Source of the DNA: a virus
DNA length: 38,101 nucleotides
Reading direction: 5' to 3' (one strand)
IMG/VR virus record: IMGVR_UViG_3300031957_000300
Coordinates: 1-38,101 of that record
A program made the translations under genes and the position numbers. Under the pieces are notes generated by a model. That model was not told the DNA's origin. It ran no database searches and saw only the letters and a list, made by a program, of their open reading frames with translations. This document shows positions 30,701 through 37,364 of the stretch, in pieces (within the stretch, counting starts at the first letter, position 1; each line of letters opens with the position of its first letter).

Positions 30701-31473
30701 TACCAGAGATCGCCCAGCTCCACGACTTGTGTGCCGGTGATGTTGAATGGCTTGTAGTCGTCGTTATCTTTGCAATCCAACAACGTCTTGAGCGCTTGCT
30801 CATTCTTAGCCTTGCCATACTCTACAGCTTCATCTGAGAGCGTATAAACCGCAAAAGGATAGGGGTGTAGCTTCTCTTGTGCCAAGAACATAAACTGCTC
30901 TGCTGGCAGATTTGAGGCCCTAGCAGCCTCTAAATACAGTGCAGCTTGCATATAGTAATTAAAACTATTGATGGCGTTTTTGAAGCCTCTGGGTGATGCG
31001 TCACGCGCAGTTTTAAGATCCCAAACATTCTTCCCGTCATACCAATCGAACCGTGCTTTGAACGGGTGGTTATGCCAATAGAAACAGACAGTCAGCTCTA
31101 CCTTATGTGTTCCATGTGGAACATATTCTTCGACTACCTTTCTGCGGTCCATGCACACGTCGTACATGTCTTGCTTGATCGGTGTGCGGTCACCTATCCC
31201 GGCCTTGAAGTCTTCGTACTCTTCTTTACCGGCTTTGGTCCTGCGGTCTACATTTGGTTCGATCACAAACTCTTCGTCAAACTTATCCAGCTCCAGAAAC
31301 ACACAGTGTTGTACCCGGCCTTCGATTAGGGCCGGTGTTTCCTTCATCGGTCCTTGGTGCTTCCAAGTGTAGGGACATTTAATTACAGAGGTGAGATCAT
31401 GAGATCTGAACGCCTCAATCTCTGCATACTCTGGGTACGGTACGTTTTCGTAAACGCCTACTTTAAACTCCAT
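30700..31473 (-). CDS. RecE/exonuclease VIII-like PD-(D/E)XK nuclease
   Basis: A 257-aa protein. The ATG at 31473 follows AAGGAGGAG and was chosen over an upstream in-frame start that would run through the DUF3310 gene. Motifs fit lambda-exonuclease/RecE-type nucleases: H56 in EGRVQH, D143 in KARFDWYD, D152-x-K154 in VWDLKTA, and the Q-x3-Y motif in YYMQAALY (Q176, Y180). It would degrade one DNA strand 5' to 3' for single-strand annealing recombination. No annealing protein gene was recognised next to it, although an SSB-like protein is encoded at the head of the operon. Confidence 0.82.
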   Translation of the reverse strand: MEFKVGVYENVPYPEYAEIEAFRSHDLTSVIKCPYTWKHQGPMKETPALIEGRVQHCVFLELDKFDEEFVIEPNVDRRTKAGKEEYEDFKAGIGDRTPIKQDMYDVCMDRRKVVEEYVPHGTHKVELTVCFYWHNHPFKARFDWYDGKNVWDLKTARDASPRGFKNAINSFNYYMQAALYLEAARASNLPAEQFMFLAQEKLHPYPFAVYTLSDEAVEYGKAKNEQALKTLLDCKDNDDYKPFNITGTQVVELGDLW

Positions 31474-31729
31474 CGCTCCTCCTTGGATCCTCACCGGCAG
31501 CTCGCTTGGTATACCAGCACGATTTTCCCAGATCTTCAGTATCCGTGGCGCCTTGTTTCTTGCCAGCACGCCATAAATATTTGAACGCATTGATCTTTGC
31601 ATAGATCCGCACTTGGTCTTCGCCAAACGCGCTCACCATGGCATCAATACATTCGATGTCACCACTAAGGTAGTGACTAGGTGAATTGACTACTGAGTCA
31701 ATCTTCTTCGGTCTGCCTCTCTTCGCCAT
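31463..31729 (-). CDS. DUF3310 protein
   Basis: An 88-aa protein with a basic AT-hook-like N terminus (MAKRGRPKKID), then the DUF3310 signature VVNSPSHYLSGDIECID and INAFKYLWRAGKKQGATDTE followed by DLGKSCWYTKRAAG. DUF3310 is found alone in many phages and inside nucleotide kinases such as T7 gp1.7, so a role in nucleotide metabolism is suspected but unproven. It overlaps the exonuclease gene by 11 nt. The C terminus carries a short charged extension (GEDPRRSDGV). Confidence 0.82.
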   Translation of the reverse strand: MAKRGRPKKIDSVVNSPSHYLSGDIECIDAMVSAFGEDQVRIYAKINAFKYLWRAGKKQGATDTEDLGKSCWYTKRAAGEDPRRSDGV

Positions 31730-31820
31730 TTTGTTCTTTCCTCTCTAATAGCTGACGGATGATTTCCAGTATCTCTTCGGCATCATCCTCGTCAAATTCG
31801 ATTATTATTTTCTTACCCAT
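31698..31820 (-). CDS. 40-aa acidic small protein (tentative)
   Basis: A small frame, ATG at 31820, stop TGA at 31698-31700, overlapping the start of the DUF3310 gene by 32 nt. The product is MGKKIIIEFDEDDAEEILEI followed by IRQLLERKEQNGEERQTEED, a strand followed by an acidic helix. It fills the gap in an operon where all genes touch. The upstream ribosome site is weak, so the gene is tentative. Confidence 0.42.
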   Translation of the reverse strand: MGKKIIIEFDEDDAEEILEIIRQLLERKEQNGEERQTEED

Positions 31821-31908
31821 AAGCATTGCTAGGAGACACGCACCCCCGATGTCCGGCCCGGAGATGGAACACCACACCAGCGAGTGCGGCCCCTATTCGC
31901 AAAATCAT
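31813..31908 (-). CDS. 31-aa hydrophobic-basic peptide (tentative)
   Basis: A short frame whose ATG (31908) follows immediately after the stop of the SSB-like gene (TAAATG) and whose end overlaps the next small frame (ATGGGTAA). The product begins MILRIGAALAGVVFHLRAGH, hydrophobic then basic. Coupled spacing supports it; composition and length alone do not. It could equally be untranslated. Confidence 0.3.
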   Translation of the reverse strand: MILRIGAALAGVVFHLRAGHRGCVSPSNAYG

Positions 31909-32637
31909 TTAAAAGGGTACGTCTTCTTCTTCGTCGGGTTCGTCGTCTTTCGCAAGATCCGCTAGACCACCAGACTCAGCAGCTGGTGCTGGTTTTGATC
32001 CGCCCTTTTCTTTAGCAGCTTTCAATTCAAGAGATTCTTCTATCATCTCTTTCATCCATCCCGGCATCTCTTCAAAGATGTCGCACATGGCTTTTGATTC
32101 TTTGCATGACTCGCCAGTAAACTCTTTGCTGTAGATGTCTAGATCAAACGCGACCTGATCGTTCTCAGTCTCAATTGACTTAACGCCACCATCTGGTTTG
32201 TAAACACCCTCGACAGCTGTGCCATCAGAGCCGTCTTGTTTTTGATAGCCAATCACTTCTAACTCACACGTCTTGCCAAGCAAGTTATCGATGTCAAAAG
32301 CTTTGAGCTGATCTGCTGTGAATGGCTTGCCACGCCATGATTTAAGATCGAGATGCAGGGTTGCATTCTCGTTTAATGATGCCGTGTACTTCTTGGAAAT
32401 GCTAAAAGGTCTGTCGTCAGACATTTTTATTTCATCCCAGAACTCATCGCCATCCTCACCCATTTGCATATGGGACACTTCCCAATAAATGTAAACGAGC
32501 GCCCTTTTCTTTTCTGGTCCACCCTTGAAGCTTTCCATCCGACTGCCAGCGTCCACAATCTTGTAGCACGCTGCTTTGTAACGGCCCGGTTGCAAACTTT
32601 CGTAGTCGCCGCCGCCGCTTGATACTGTTAATCCCAT
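31909..32637 (-). CDS. putative single-stranded DNA-binding protein
   Basis: A 242-aa protein, first of the minus-strand early operon, with a good ribosome site (CCGGAGG). It has an N-terminal Gly-rich start, a beta-rich central domain (PGRYKAACYKIVDAGSRM, RALVYIYWEVSH) and the block SISKKYTASLNENATLHLDL with KSWRGKPFTADQLKAFDID, which I know from a widespread phage family. The C terminus is a flexible acidic tail ending DEEEDVPF, closely like the DDxIPF tip that SSB proteins use to bind partner proteins. That ending and the operon with an exonuclease, beside a primase, support an SSB role. Confidence 0.65.
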   Translation of the reverse strand: MGLTVSSGGGDYESLQPGRYKAACYKIVDAGSRMESFKGGPEKKRALVYIYWEVSHMQMGEDGDEFWDEIKMSDDRPFSISKKYTASLNENATLHLDLKSWRGKPFTADQLKAFDIDNLLGKTCELEVIGYQKQDGSDGTAVEGVYKPDGGVKSIETENDQVAFDLDIYSKEFTGESCKESKAMCDIFEEMPGWMKEMIEESLELKAAKEKGGSKPAPAAESGGLADLAKDDEPDEEEDVPF

Positions 32638-32654
32638 TTTTGATCCTCCGGTAA

Positions 32655-32693
32655 TTGATTACTTTTTATAAATGTGTATGATATTGTACACAA
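32655..32693. promoter_or_regulatory. overlapping divergent early promoters
   Basis: Plus strand: -35 TTGATT (32655-32660), 16 bp, -10 TATGAT (32677-32682), serving the primase-helicase. Minus strand: -35 TTGTGT (32693-32688), 17 bp, -10 TATAAA (32670-32665), serving the SSB operon. On the minus strand the box TACACATTTATAAAAA (32678-32663) differs by one base from that at 9697-9712. An inverted repeat GTGTA-8nt-TACAC lies across the plus -10 (32674-32691). The two promoters cannot both be fully occupied at once. Confidence 0.62.
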
Positions 32694-32716
32694 ATGAATA
32701 TATAGAGCAAGTAGGG

Positions 32717-34903
32717 ATGTCACTAAAGATTAAGAAACCAAACCAAAAAAACTTCGAGAGGCCCTTTTCTGGGGATGTGCGAAGCGAGTTTCTTAATTTC
32801 TTATCTCAGAATGGTTTAGAACCGGATCCAAAGAAAGGATTAGTCGATGATGGCAGTGTAGGCAGAGCATACATTAATGTAGGCAACGCACGCAAATTGG
32901 TCGGGTGGTATCAGTTATGGACTGATCAAGCCGTGCCTTTTGGTCGCATCGGTGATTACAGGATCTCAGCTACCGAGCCGGTAGCTATGTTTAAGCCAGA
33001 GCATCAGCAGAAGTATAAAATGACTGATGAGCAGAGAGAAGAAATTAAGGAGTTACAAAGACAAGCCGAAGTAAAGAAGGCTGAGAACTATAACAAGGCA
33101 GCGAAGCGTGCGCAGTCAGCATGGGAGCGCGGACTCCCGGTTGAGCGCCATCCTTATCTAGAGAAGAAGGAAGTCTTGGCTTACGGCCTGAAACAAAACG
33201 AGCAGGGCGCTCTCATGATACCTATGTACGACGCCCAGATGACCATTGTCGGAATCCAATATATAAGTGAAGACGGCAGCAAGAAATTTCTTACTGGTTC
33301 TAAAAAAAGCGGCAGCTTTTTCATACTAGGCAGTGAGATCCTCAAATCCAGTGACGTAGTTAACTACGCCGAAGGATATGCAACAGCGGCATCCTACTAT
33401 GCTGACTTCAGTCAACCCGTCGTCGTTGCATTTGACGCATACAACTTATCGCCTGTCGCAGAGGTGATGTTCGAGTATTTCAATGACCGCATGCATAAAT
33501 TCATCGCGGACAATGATCCAGAATCAAACACGGGTGAAAAGGAAGCCGTTAAAGCGTGTCAGGTGATACGTGGCAAGAACGGCCAAGCCGATGTCTGGAT
33601 GCCTGAGACCAAGGGCGACTATAACGATCATAAGAACGCAACGAAGGCGCTGGAAGGTGAGCTGATGCCTACGTTGAAGAACATAGACATCCCGGTTGAG
33701 TATGACTTCAGCAAAAGCTCTACCGGCAGATACCTTAATACTAAAGAGAACATACAGGGCGTGCTTACCGTGCAGGGCATCCGGGTGGTGTACAACGTGA
33801 TCAAGAAGGTCATGGAAATCGACATACCCAACATGACCTTTATCGATGACCTCAAAGAAGATGCCTCACTGATCGAGATTGAAAATCGCTGCATCAATAT
33901 GGGCATACCGCACACCAAGGTATCGGACTATCTCAAGGTGCTGGCCAAAGAGTACAACCCAGTAAAAGAATGGATGGAATCACGGGCATGGGATGGCCGC
34001 AGTCGCATACAAGAGTTTCTGGATACCATCGGATCCCCAGAGAACGAAGCCCTCAAAGAGATGCTTATGAAGAAGTGGCTGATAAGCTGCTGCGCGGCAG
34101 CGTGTGAACCGAATGGAGTGGAACTCGAAGGCATCCTAGTGTTTCAGGGCGCCCAAGGATTAGGTAAGACGCTGTGGTTTAAGCGTCTTGCCAATTACGA
34201 GAGCGGTTGGCTCCTAGAAGGCGCCACACTAAACCCGTCTGACAAAGACAGCGTTAAGCGAGCTGTAAGCCACTGGATTGTGGAGCTAGGAGAGATAGAG
34301 TCTACCTTTAAGAAGAGTGATATTGACCAACTGAAAGCATTTGTGACGGCCAGAAGCGATGAATTGCGCCTACCGTATGACCGCGGCTTCTCGCGATACC
34401 AGAGACGCACAGCATTCTACGCTAGTGTGAATGCACGCGAATTCTTGACGGACACGTCAGGCAATCGAAGATTCTGGGTAATTCCAGTGCGTGCAATCAA
34501 CTTCAATCACGGTATCGACATGCAACAGCTCTGGGCGGAAGTCAAAGAGACGATGTATGTACCGGGACAAAAGAATTGGTTCTTGTCTCCAGATGAACGG
34601 GAGATGTTGAACGACTCAAACGAGATCTACCGCACACAATCGAGTGTAGAAGACTTATTACTAGAACATGTGCGGTTCAGTAGCAAACAAACCGATGCAG
34701 TACAGATGACCAAGCTTCTCAGGGACTTAGGCATTGCAAATCCTAGGATGCCCGACTTCAAAGAAGCGTCACGGGTACTGCATGAACGTGGCATAGAGCC
34801 AAGGAGATCAAATGGAAAAAAAGTATACGACCTCGACTATGACAAACCAGATGAAGACGATATTGGAGGATACAAGAGCTATGGCGGTGGATATAACGAC
34901 TGA
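32717..34903 (+). CDS. primase-helicase: TOPRIM domain fused to VapE-type helicase
   Basis: A 728-aa replication protein. The start at 32717 was chosen because the upstream in-frame ATG (32672) lies before the predicted transcription start. A TOPRIM-type primase region has the Glu in NYAEGYAT (E219) and the D-x-D in IADNDPE (D265, D267). Residues about 320-700 are a virulence-associated-E type SF3-like helicase with Walker A GAQGLGKT (478-485) and later HWIVELGEIES. It would open and prime DNA at the phage origin. No DNA polymerase gene is present, so host polymerase III is probably recruited. Confidence 0.85.
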   Translation: MSLKIKKPNQKNFERPFSGDVRSEFLNFLSQNGLEPDPKKGLVDDGSVGRAYINVGNARKLVGWYQLWTDQAVPFGRIGDYRISATEPVAMFKPEHQQKYKMTDEQREEIKELQRQAEVKKAENYNKAAKRAQSAWERGLPVERHPYLEKKEVLAYGLKQNEQGALMIPMYDAQMTIVGIQYISEDGSKKFLTGSKKSGSFFILGSEILKSSDVVNYAEGYATAASYYADFSQPVVVAFDAYNLSPVAEVMFEYFNDRMHKFIADNDPESNTGEKEAVKACQVIRGKNGQADVWMPETKGDYNDHKNATKALEGELMPTLKNIDIPVEYDFSKSSTGRYLNTKENIQGVLTVQGIRVVYNVIKKVMEIDIPNMTFIDDLKEDASLIEIENRCINMGIPHTKVSDYLKVLAKEYNPVKEWMESRAWDGRSRIQEFLDTIGSPENEALKEMLMKKWLISCCAAACEPNGVELEGILVFQGAQGLGKTLWFKRLANYESGWLLEGATLNPSDKDSVKRAVSHWIVELGEIESTFKKSDIDQLKAFVTARSDELRLPYDRGFSRYQRRTAFYASVNAREFLTDTSGNRRFWVIPVRAINFNHGIDMQQLWAEVKETMYVPGQKNWFLSPDEREMLNDSNEIYRTQSSVEDLLLEHVRFSSKQTDAVQMTKLLRDLGIANPRMPDFKEASRVLHERGIEPRRSNGKKVYDLDYDKPDEDDIGGYKSYGGGYND

Positions 34904-35033
34904 CGTTACCTTCCGCAAGGCCCTAGGCTACATGGCGCTGGGCCTCAGCTATGTTGCGGCTGCAATCGCGGTGATCCCGGTAGTTATATGGTTCGGGGCT
35001 GGACAGCTGGGCAGGAGGTTGATCGATGAATAG
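34881..35033 (+). CDS. 50-aa single-span membrane protein
   Basis: The product has MAVDITTDVTFRK followed by one transmembrane helix (about residues 14-42: GYMALGLSYVAAAIAVIPVV, then IWFGAGQ) and a short charged end. The ATG at 34881 lies inside the last codons of the primase-helicase gene with GGAGG 11 nt upstream; a longer in-frame start at 34812 would be deep within that gene. Function is unknown; small early membrane proteins in phages often affect the host envelope or superinfection. Confidence 0.6.
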   Translation: MAVDITTDVTFRKALGYMALGLSYVAAAIAVIPVVIWFGAGQLGRRLIDE

Positions 35034-35130
35034 AAAAACAGCAAGAAGGACTAGGCAGGCCATGCTTAAGCGCTACGAGATCAGGAAGCAGCTGGAAGCT
35101 CAACAAAAGAAAGATGGGCAATCTAGATAA
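35026..35130 (+). CDS. 34-aa very basic peptide
   Basis: A small gene with a strong ribosome site (CAGGAGG, 8 nt before the ATG), overlapping the gene before by 8 nt and the gene after by 17 nt. The product begins MNRKTARRTRQAMLKRYEIR and ends KQLEAQQKKDGQSR: a strongly basic amphipathic helix. The good ribosome site and tight overlaps support translation. An RNA- or DNA-binding role is possible from charge only. Confidence 0.55.
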   Translation: MNRKTARRTRQAMLKRYEIRKQLEAQQKKDGQSR

Positions 35131-35341
35131 GTCAGCGGCCAGAGAAGCGCTTGCAGACGTAGGCGTCGGCTTCTTTATGGCGTTCCCGGTGGCCTTAGCC
35201 TGTCTTACCTTCACTACCTACCTAGAACTCGGAGTGACAACTACAGCGGTCTTTCAGACCATTGTGTTCACTCTGGTATCATTACTAAGAAAGTATTTCG
35301 TGCGCGTGCATTTCAAGCGCATCAATGGTGAGTACGAATGA
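35114..35341 (+). CDS. 75-aa two-span membrane protein
   Basis: Two hydrophobic segments (about residues 17-37, GVGFFMAFPVALACLTFTTY, and 41-58, VTTTAVFQTIVFTLVSLL) are followed by a basic tail RKYFVRVHFKRINGEYE. The pattern GF-x-MA...FT-x-VS-x-x-RKY-x-x-R-x-x-F matches a family of short two-span proteins found in many phages near replication genes. It is not a typical holin in position, being in the early block. Function is unknown; superinfection exclusion is one possibility. Confidence 0.65.
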   Translation: MGNLDKSAAREALADVGVGFFMAFPVALACLTFTTYLELGVTTTAVFQTIVFTLVSLLRKYFVRVHFKRINGEYE

Positions 35342-35511
35342 AGATTTTTTTGACGCAATTTATATGGGACGGCACGACGCACACTGGCCCTAATATTATC
35401 GCTGATACCAGAGAACATGCGGAGCTAATTGCCGAAGGATCTGGACTGGAAGTCGTCGGCGAGCTACAGGATATAGTGCTGACAGAAACAGGGTTAGAGA
35501 CACTGCACTAG
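35338..35511 (+). CDS. 57-aa small early protein
   Basis: The ATG overlaps the preceding stop (ATGA). The product is MKIFLTQFIWDGTTHTGPNI then IADTREHAELIAEGSGLEVV and an acidic end: a strand, a GPNIIAD turn, a helix and a strand. This beta-alpha-beta pattern (GPxIxAxxxxxAexxA...VxGEL) is common in short early phage proteins of unknown function. Overlap with its neighbour and the family-like pattern support it as a real gene. Confidence 0.6.
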   Translation: MKIFLTQFIWDGTTHTGPNIIADTREHAELIAEGSGLEVVGELQDIVLTETGLETLH

Positions 35512-35786
35512 GTGTGCGCGTGTCGTTGTATAAGTGAGTATAAATAGGCACGGGAAATATGGGACGACAAAGGGAACAAAAAAGGCGCACTATGCACTGG
35601 GTTGTACCCTATGCTGAAAGCCTTATATTTACTGGGTTTGTTACTATAGGTAGTGTTAGGTAACAGTATATAAAGATATTTTTAATAGGCACATAAACAA
35701 GGAGAAACACAGTTATGTGACGTACAAATAGGTAGTAATGCGGTTATATATACCCTGCACTACCTGAATGCTAACGGAGGCAAAAT
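35512..35786. other. 275-nt intergenic region with short direct repeats
   Basis: No convincing gene. It contains AATAGGCAC twice (35543-35551, 35684-35692), ATAGGTAGT twice (from about 35646 and 35728) and GTATAA motifs at 35528 and 35538, of which GTATAAATAGGCACGG weakly resembles the early promoter spacer. A 23-codon frame (35592-35663, MHWVVPYAESLIFTGFVTIG...) has a modest AAGG site and might be a membrane peptide. An AAGGAG at about 35700 precedes ATG followed at once by TGA. It is probably a control region for the genes that start at 35787. Confidence 0.4.
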
Positions 35787-35975
35787 ATGCATGAGTTTAA
35801 ATACGACGATGAACTAAGTTTTGATTCAAATTTTGATCGATGGTTCTTGCTTAACACGGAGGAGCGAAGGACCTATAATGAAGATCCATACGAGCGTGAC
35901 GAAGCGCTCATGGTGTTTAAAAATTACGTGAAGGACAAATGGCAGGAAGACCAAGAAAAGACAAGCCGCAGCTAG
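35787..35975 (+). CDS. 62-aa acidic/charged protein upstream of TerS
   Basis: A strong ribosome site (ACGGAGG, 7-8 nt before the ATG). The product is very charged: MHEFKYDDELSFDSNFDRWF, then LLNTEERRTYNEDPYERDEA and a Lys/Gln-rich end. Its last 37 nt overlap the start of the small terminase gene, so the two are translated together. No family was recognised. A helper of small terminase function or a DNA-mimic-like protein would fit the charge, but there is no direct evidence. Confidence 0.6.
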   Translation: MHEFKYDDELSFDSNFDRWFLLNTEERRTYNEDPYERDEALMVFKNYVKDKWQEDQEKTSRS

Positions 35976-36451
35976 TCGCAGTACCCGATCAATTCGATAA
36001 GGACGAAGAGCTGGGCATAACTGCTATGCAGAATGCATTCGTCTGGCACTACACCGAAGGTGCATGTAGTCAAACTGAAGCAGCTCGACGTGCCGGGTTC
36101 GAGTTTCCATCGTCAGCTGCAAACAAAATGCTCAACGGCAAGAGCTATCCAAAGGTTACGAAAGCGGTTCGACTCAAGCAGGAAGAACTACGAGAGAAGT
36201 ACGCGATCACTCCACAGAAAACTGGCACGATGCTGTGGAAGATAGCGGAGACTGCATTCGAGGATGGACATCACAATGCGGCGGTGTCAGCTATCAAAGA
36301 ACTCAATCAGCTTGCCGGTTTAAACATCAGCAGGTCCCAGAACCTAAACATCAACGCCAACATTGACTCAATGTCCAGCGAAGATATTAAGGACAGACTC
36401 TCCAAGATTCTGGGCGCAGAAAAGATTGACCCAGATCTTTCTGATCATTAG
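35939..36451 (+). CDS. terminase small subunit (TerS)
   Basis: A 170-aa protein. The N terminus MAGRPRKDK contains an AT-hook-like core. Residues about 29-60 (MQNAFVWHYTEGACSQTEAA, then RRAGFEFPSSAANKML) form the helix-turn-helix typical of phage small terminases, followed by an oligomerisation region (VRLKQEELREKYAITPQKTG, then a long helix) and a polar end with INANIDSMSSEDIKDRLSKI. It recognises phage DNA for packaging and hands it to TerL. Repeats lie 100-200 nt downstream and may be its binding site. It is distant from terL in this window, with lysis genes lying between them if the ends join. Confidence 0.78.
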   Translation: MAGRPRKDKPQLVAVPDQFDKDEELGITAMQNAFVWHYTEGACSQTEAARRAGFEFPSSAANKMLNGKSYPKVTKAVRLKQEELREKYAITPQKTGTMLWKIAETAFEDGHHNAAVSAIKELNQLAGLNISRSQNLNINANIDSMSSEDIKDRLSKILGAEKIDPDLSDH

Positions 36452-36516
36452 AAAAAAAACCAGCTAGAGGGCCGCGCCCTTTCCAGCTCCCAAAAATCCA
36501 GAAAAATCGAGCAAGG

Positions 36517-36659
36517 CCCGTAAGTCATTGATTTTACAGGACTTTTTGCGTGTGTGGGCGTGTGCAAATGTGTGCAACAATGTGCGTGCAGTGAGCAGAG
36601 GGGATACGGCACAGGTCTGCTGGGACCCCTAAGTGCTTGATTTTTATGGAGATTTTGAC
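36517..36659 (+). repeat. diverged direct repeat pair spaced 109 bp
   Basis: Copy 1 begins CCCGTAAGTCATTGATTTT (36517) and continues with GGA and a T-run to about 36548. Copy 2 begins CCCCTAAGTGCTTGATTTT (36626) and continues with GGA and a T-run to about 36657. TAAGT starts at 36521 and 36630. The TGTG array lies between them. Confidence 0.65.
36551..36590 (+). repeat. four phased 10-bp TGTG units
   Basis: TGTGTGGGCG, TGTGCAAATG, TGTGCAACAA and TGTGCGTGCA follow each other exactly, so TGTG recurs every 10 bp at 36551, 36561, 36571 and 36581, on the same helix face. It is iteron-like and lies 100 nt after terS. Confidence 0.75.
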
Positions 36660-36760
36660 CGACCGGACCCCCGTACACCCCCTGTGACAGATCGGCGCGA
36701 GGTGTATTGCTATAGCTGAGTTTGGTACATTCAAAACTCAAAAAAACTCATGGAAAAGTA

Positions 36761-36806
36761 GCCGCCCTTACCACATAACTTAACCGGAGAAGATGATAAG
36801 GACGGC
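36761..36806 (+). other. long-range inverted repeat / RNA hairpin
   Basis: GCCGCCCTTA (36761-36770) pairs with TAAGGACGGC (36797-36806) with one mismatch around a 26-nt loop that contains CCGGAG. It is the first of several hairpins before the nuclease promoter. Confidence 0.5.
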
Positions 36807-36898
36807 CATCCTTCCGCCCTAGGATGTCGGGTGTAAGGGTCGGGCTTCAGGCGCCTGCTTTCGACAAAAGGGAGTTTTGTGGTCCGCAAGCGATCTAA

Positions 36899-36907
36899 TG
36901 GTATACT
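36899..36907 (+). promoter_or_regulatory. extended -10 promoter ahead of nuclease gene
   Basis: TGGTATACT, with the 12-mer TGGTATACTGAC identical to 11652-11663. The transcript would begin near 36914 and reach the ATG at 36942 after about 28 nt that includes an AAGG ribosome site. Confidence 0.62.
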
Positions 36908-36941
36908 GACGACATGGTTATATCAATTTACAAGGTACCCT

Positions 36942-37364
36942 ATGGGCGCAGATTCTAGGAGGAAAGGCGCCACATTTGAAAGATCTGTGGTCACGCAAAT
37001 AAATGAGTGGCTTGAGTCCCAAGACATAAATTTTTCGTGCAAACGAAATTTGGACCAATATCAGCAAAAAGACCTTGCGGACATCGACATCCCGTATCAT
37101 GCGGTGGAGTGTAAACATTACGCCGATGGCTGGACCTACAAACCTGAGTGGCTCGCACAAGTGCGTGAGGCTGCGGGTGATAAAATCCCGGTTTTGATAT
37201 ATAAATACAACAGGAAACCGATACAGGTCTGTTTGCCTATGTACGCCGTCAATACTGAGTGGCCTGCGACAAACGATTTAGTGTGTATAATGACCATGGA
37301 GGATTGGTTTGAGGTGATGAACCGTAACTGGCGTCACTACGAAAGGATGGAAAGTTATGGCTGA
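36942..37364 (+). CDS. PD-(D/E)XK endonuclease, Holliday-junction-resolvase-like
   Basis: A 140-aa protein. The start at 36942 follows AAGG and the promoter; a longer GTG frame from 36879 would begin before the predicted transcript. The motif order fits Hjc/VRR-type nucleases: RRKGATFERSVV with E13, LADIDIP with Asp, then AVECKHY with the E-x-K pair and a Gln-containing helix (WLAQVREAAG). It would cut branched DNA, for example resolving replicating DNA for packaging, which agrees with its place between the small terminase gene and other late genes. Confidence 0.72.
   Translation: MGADSRRKGATFERSVVTQINEWLESQDINFSCKRNLDQYQQKDLADIDIPYHAVECKHYADGWTYKPEWLAQVREAAGDKIPVLIYKYNRKPIQVCLPMYAVNTEWPATNDLVCIMTMEDWFEVMNRNWRHYERMESYG

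Larger units (their letters stand above)
36452..36941. other. 490-nt non-coding region, candidate pac site/origin
   Basis: The longest gene-poor stretch. It holds, in order: an imperfect hairpin near 36462-36495 (AGGGC/GCCCT), a diverged direct repeat pair, a phased TGTG array, C-rich blocks around 36665-36690, a long hairpin (36761-36806), CATCC/GGATG (36807-36826), the palindrome CAGGCGCCTG (36848-36857) and a promoter at 36899. A 9-codon frame MIRTAILPP starts at 36793 after CCGGAG but with only 3 nt spacing. Repeats plus the TerS and nuclease neighbours favour a packaging or replication site. Confidence 0.5.

Noticed and set aside
31474-31626. 51-residue N-terminal extension of the exonuclease
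   Set aside because: It reads through the DUF3310 gene in another frame; the ATG at 31473 follows AAGGAGGAG.
36462-36495. Hairpin AGGGC-CGC-GCCCT as the terS terminator
   Set aside because: The stem is short and is followed by TTTCC rather than a T-run; kept only as part of the non-coding region.
36879-36941. GTG start giving a longer nuclease
   Set aside because: It lies upstream of the predicted transcription start and adds residues unlike the family; the ATG at 36942 starts directly before the RRKGATFE motif.
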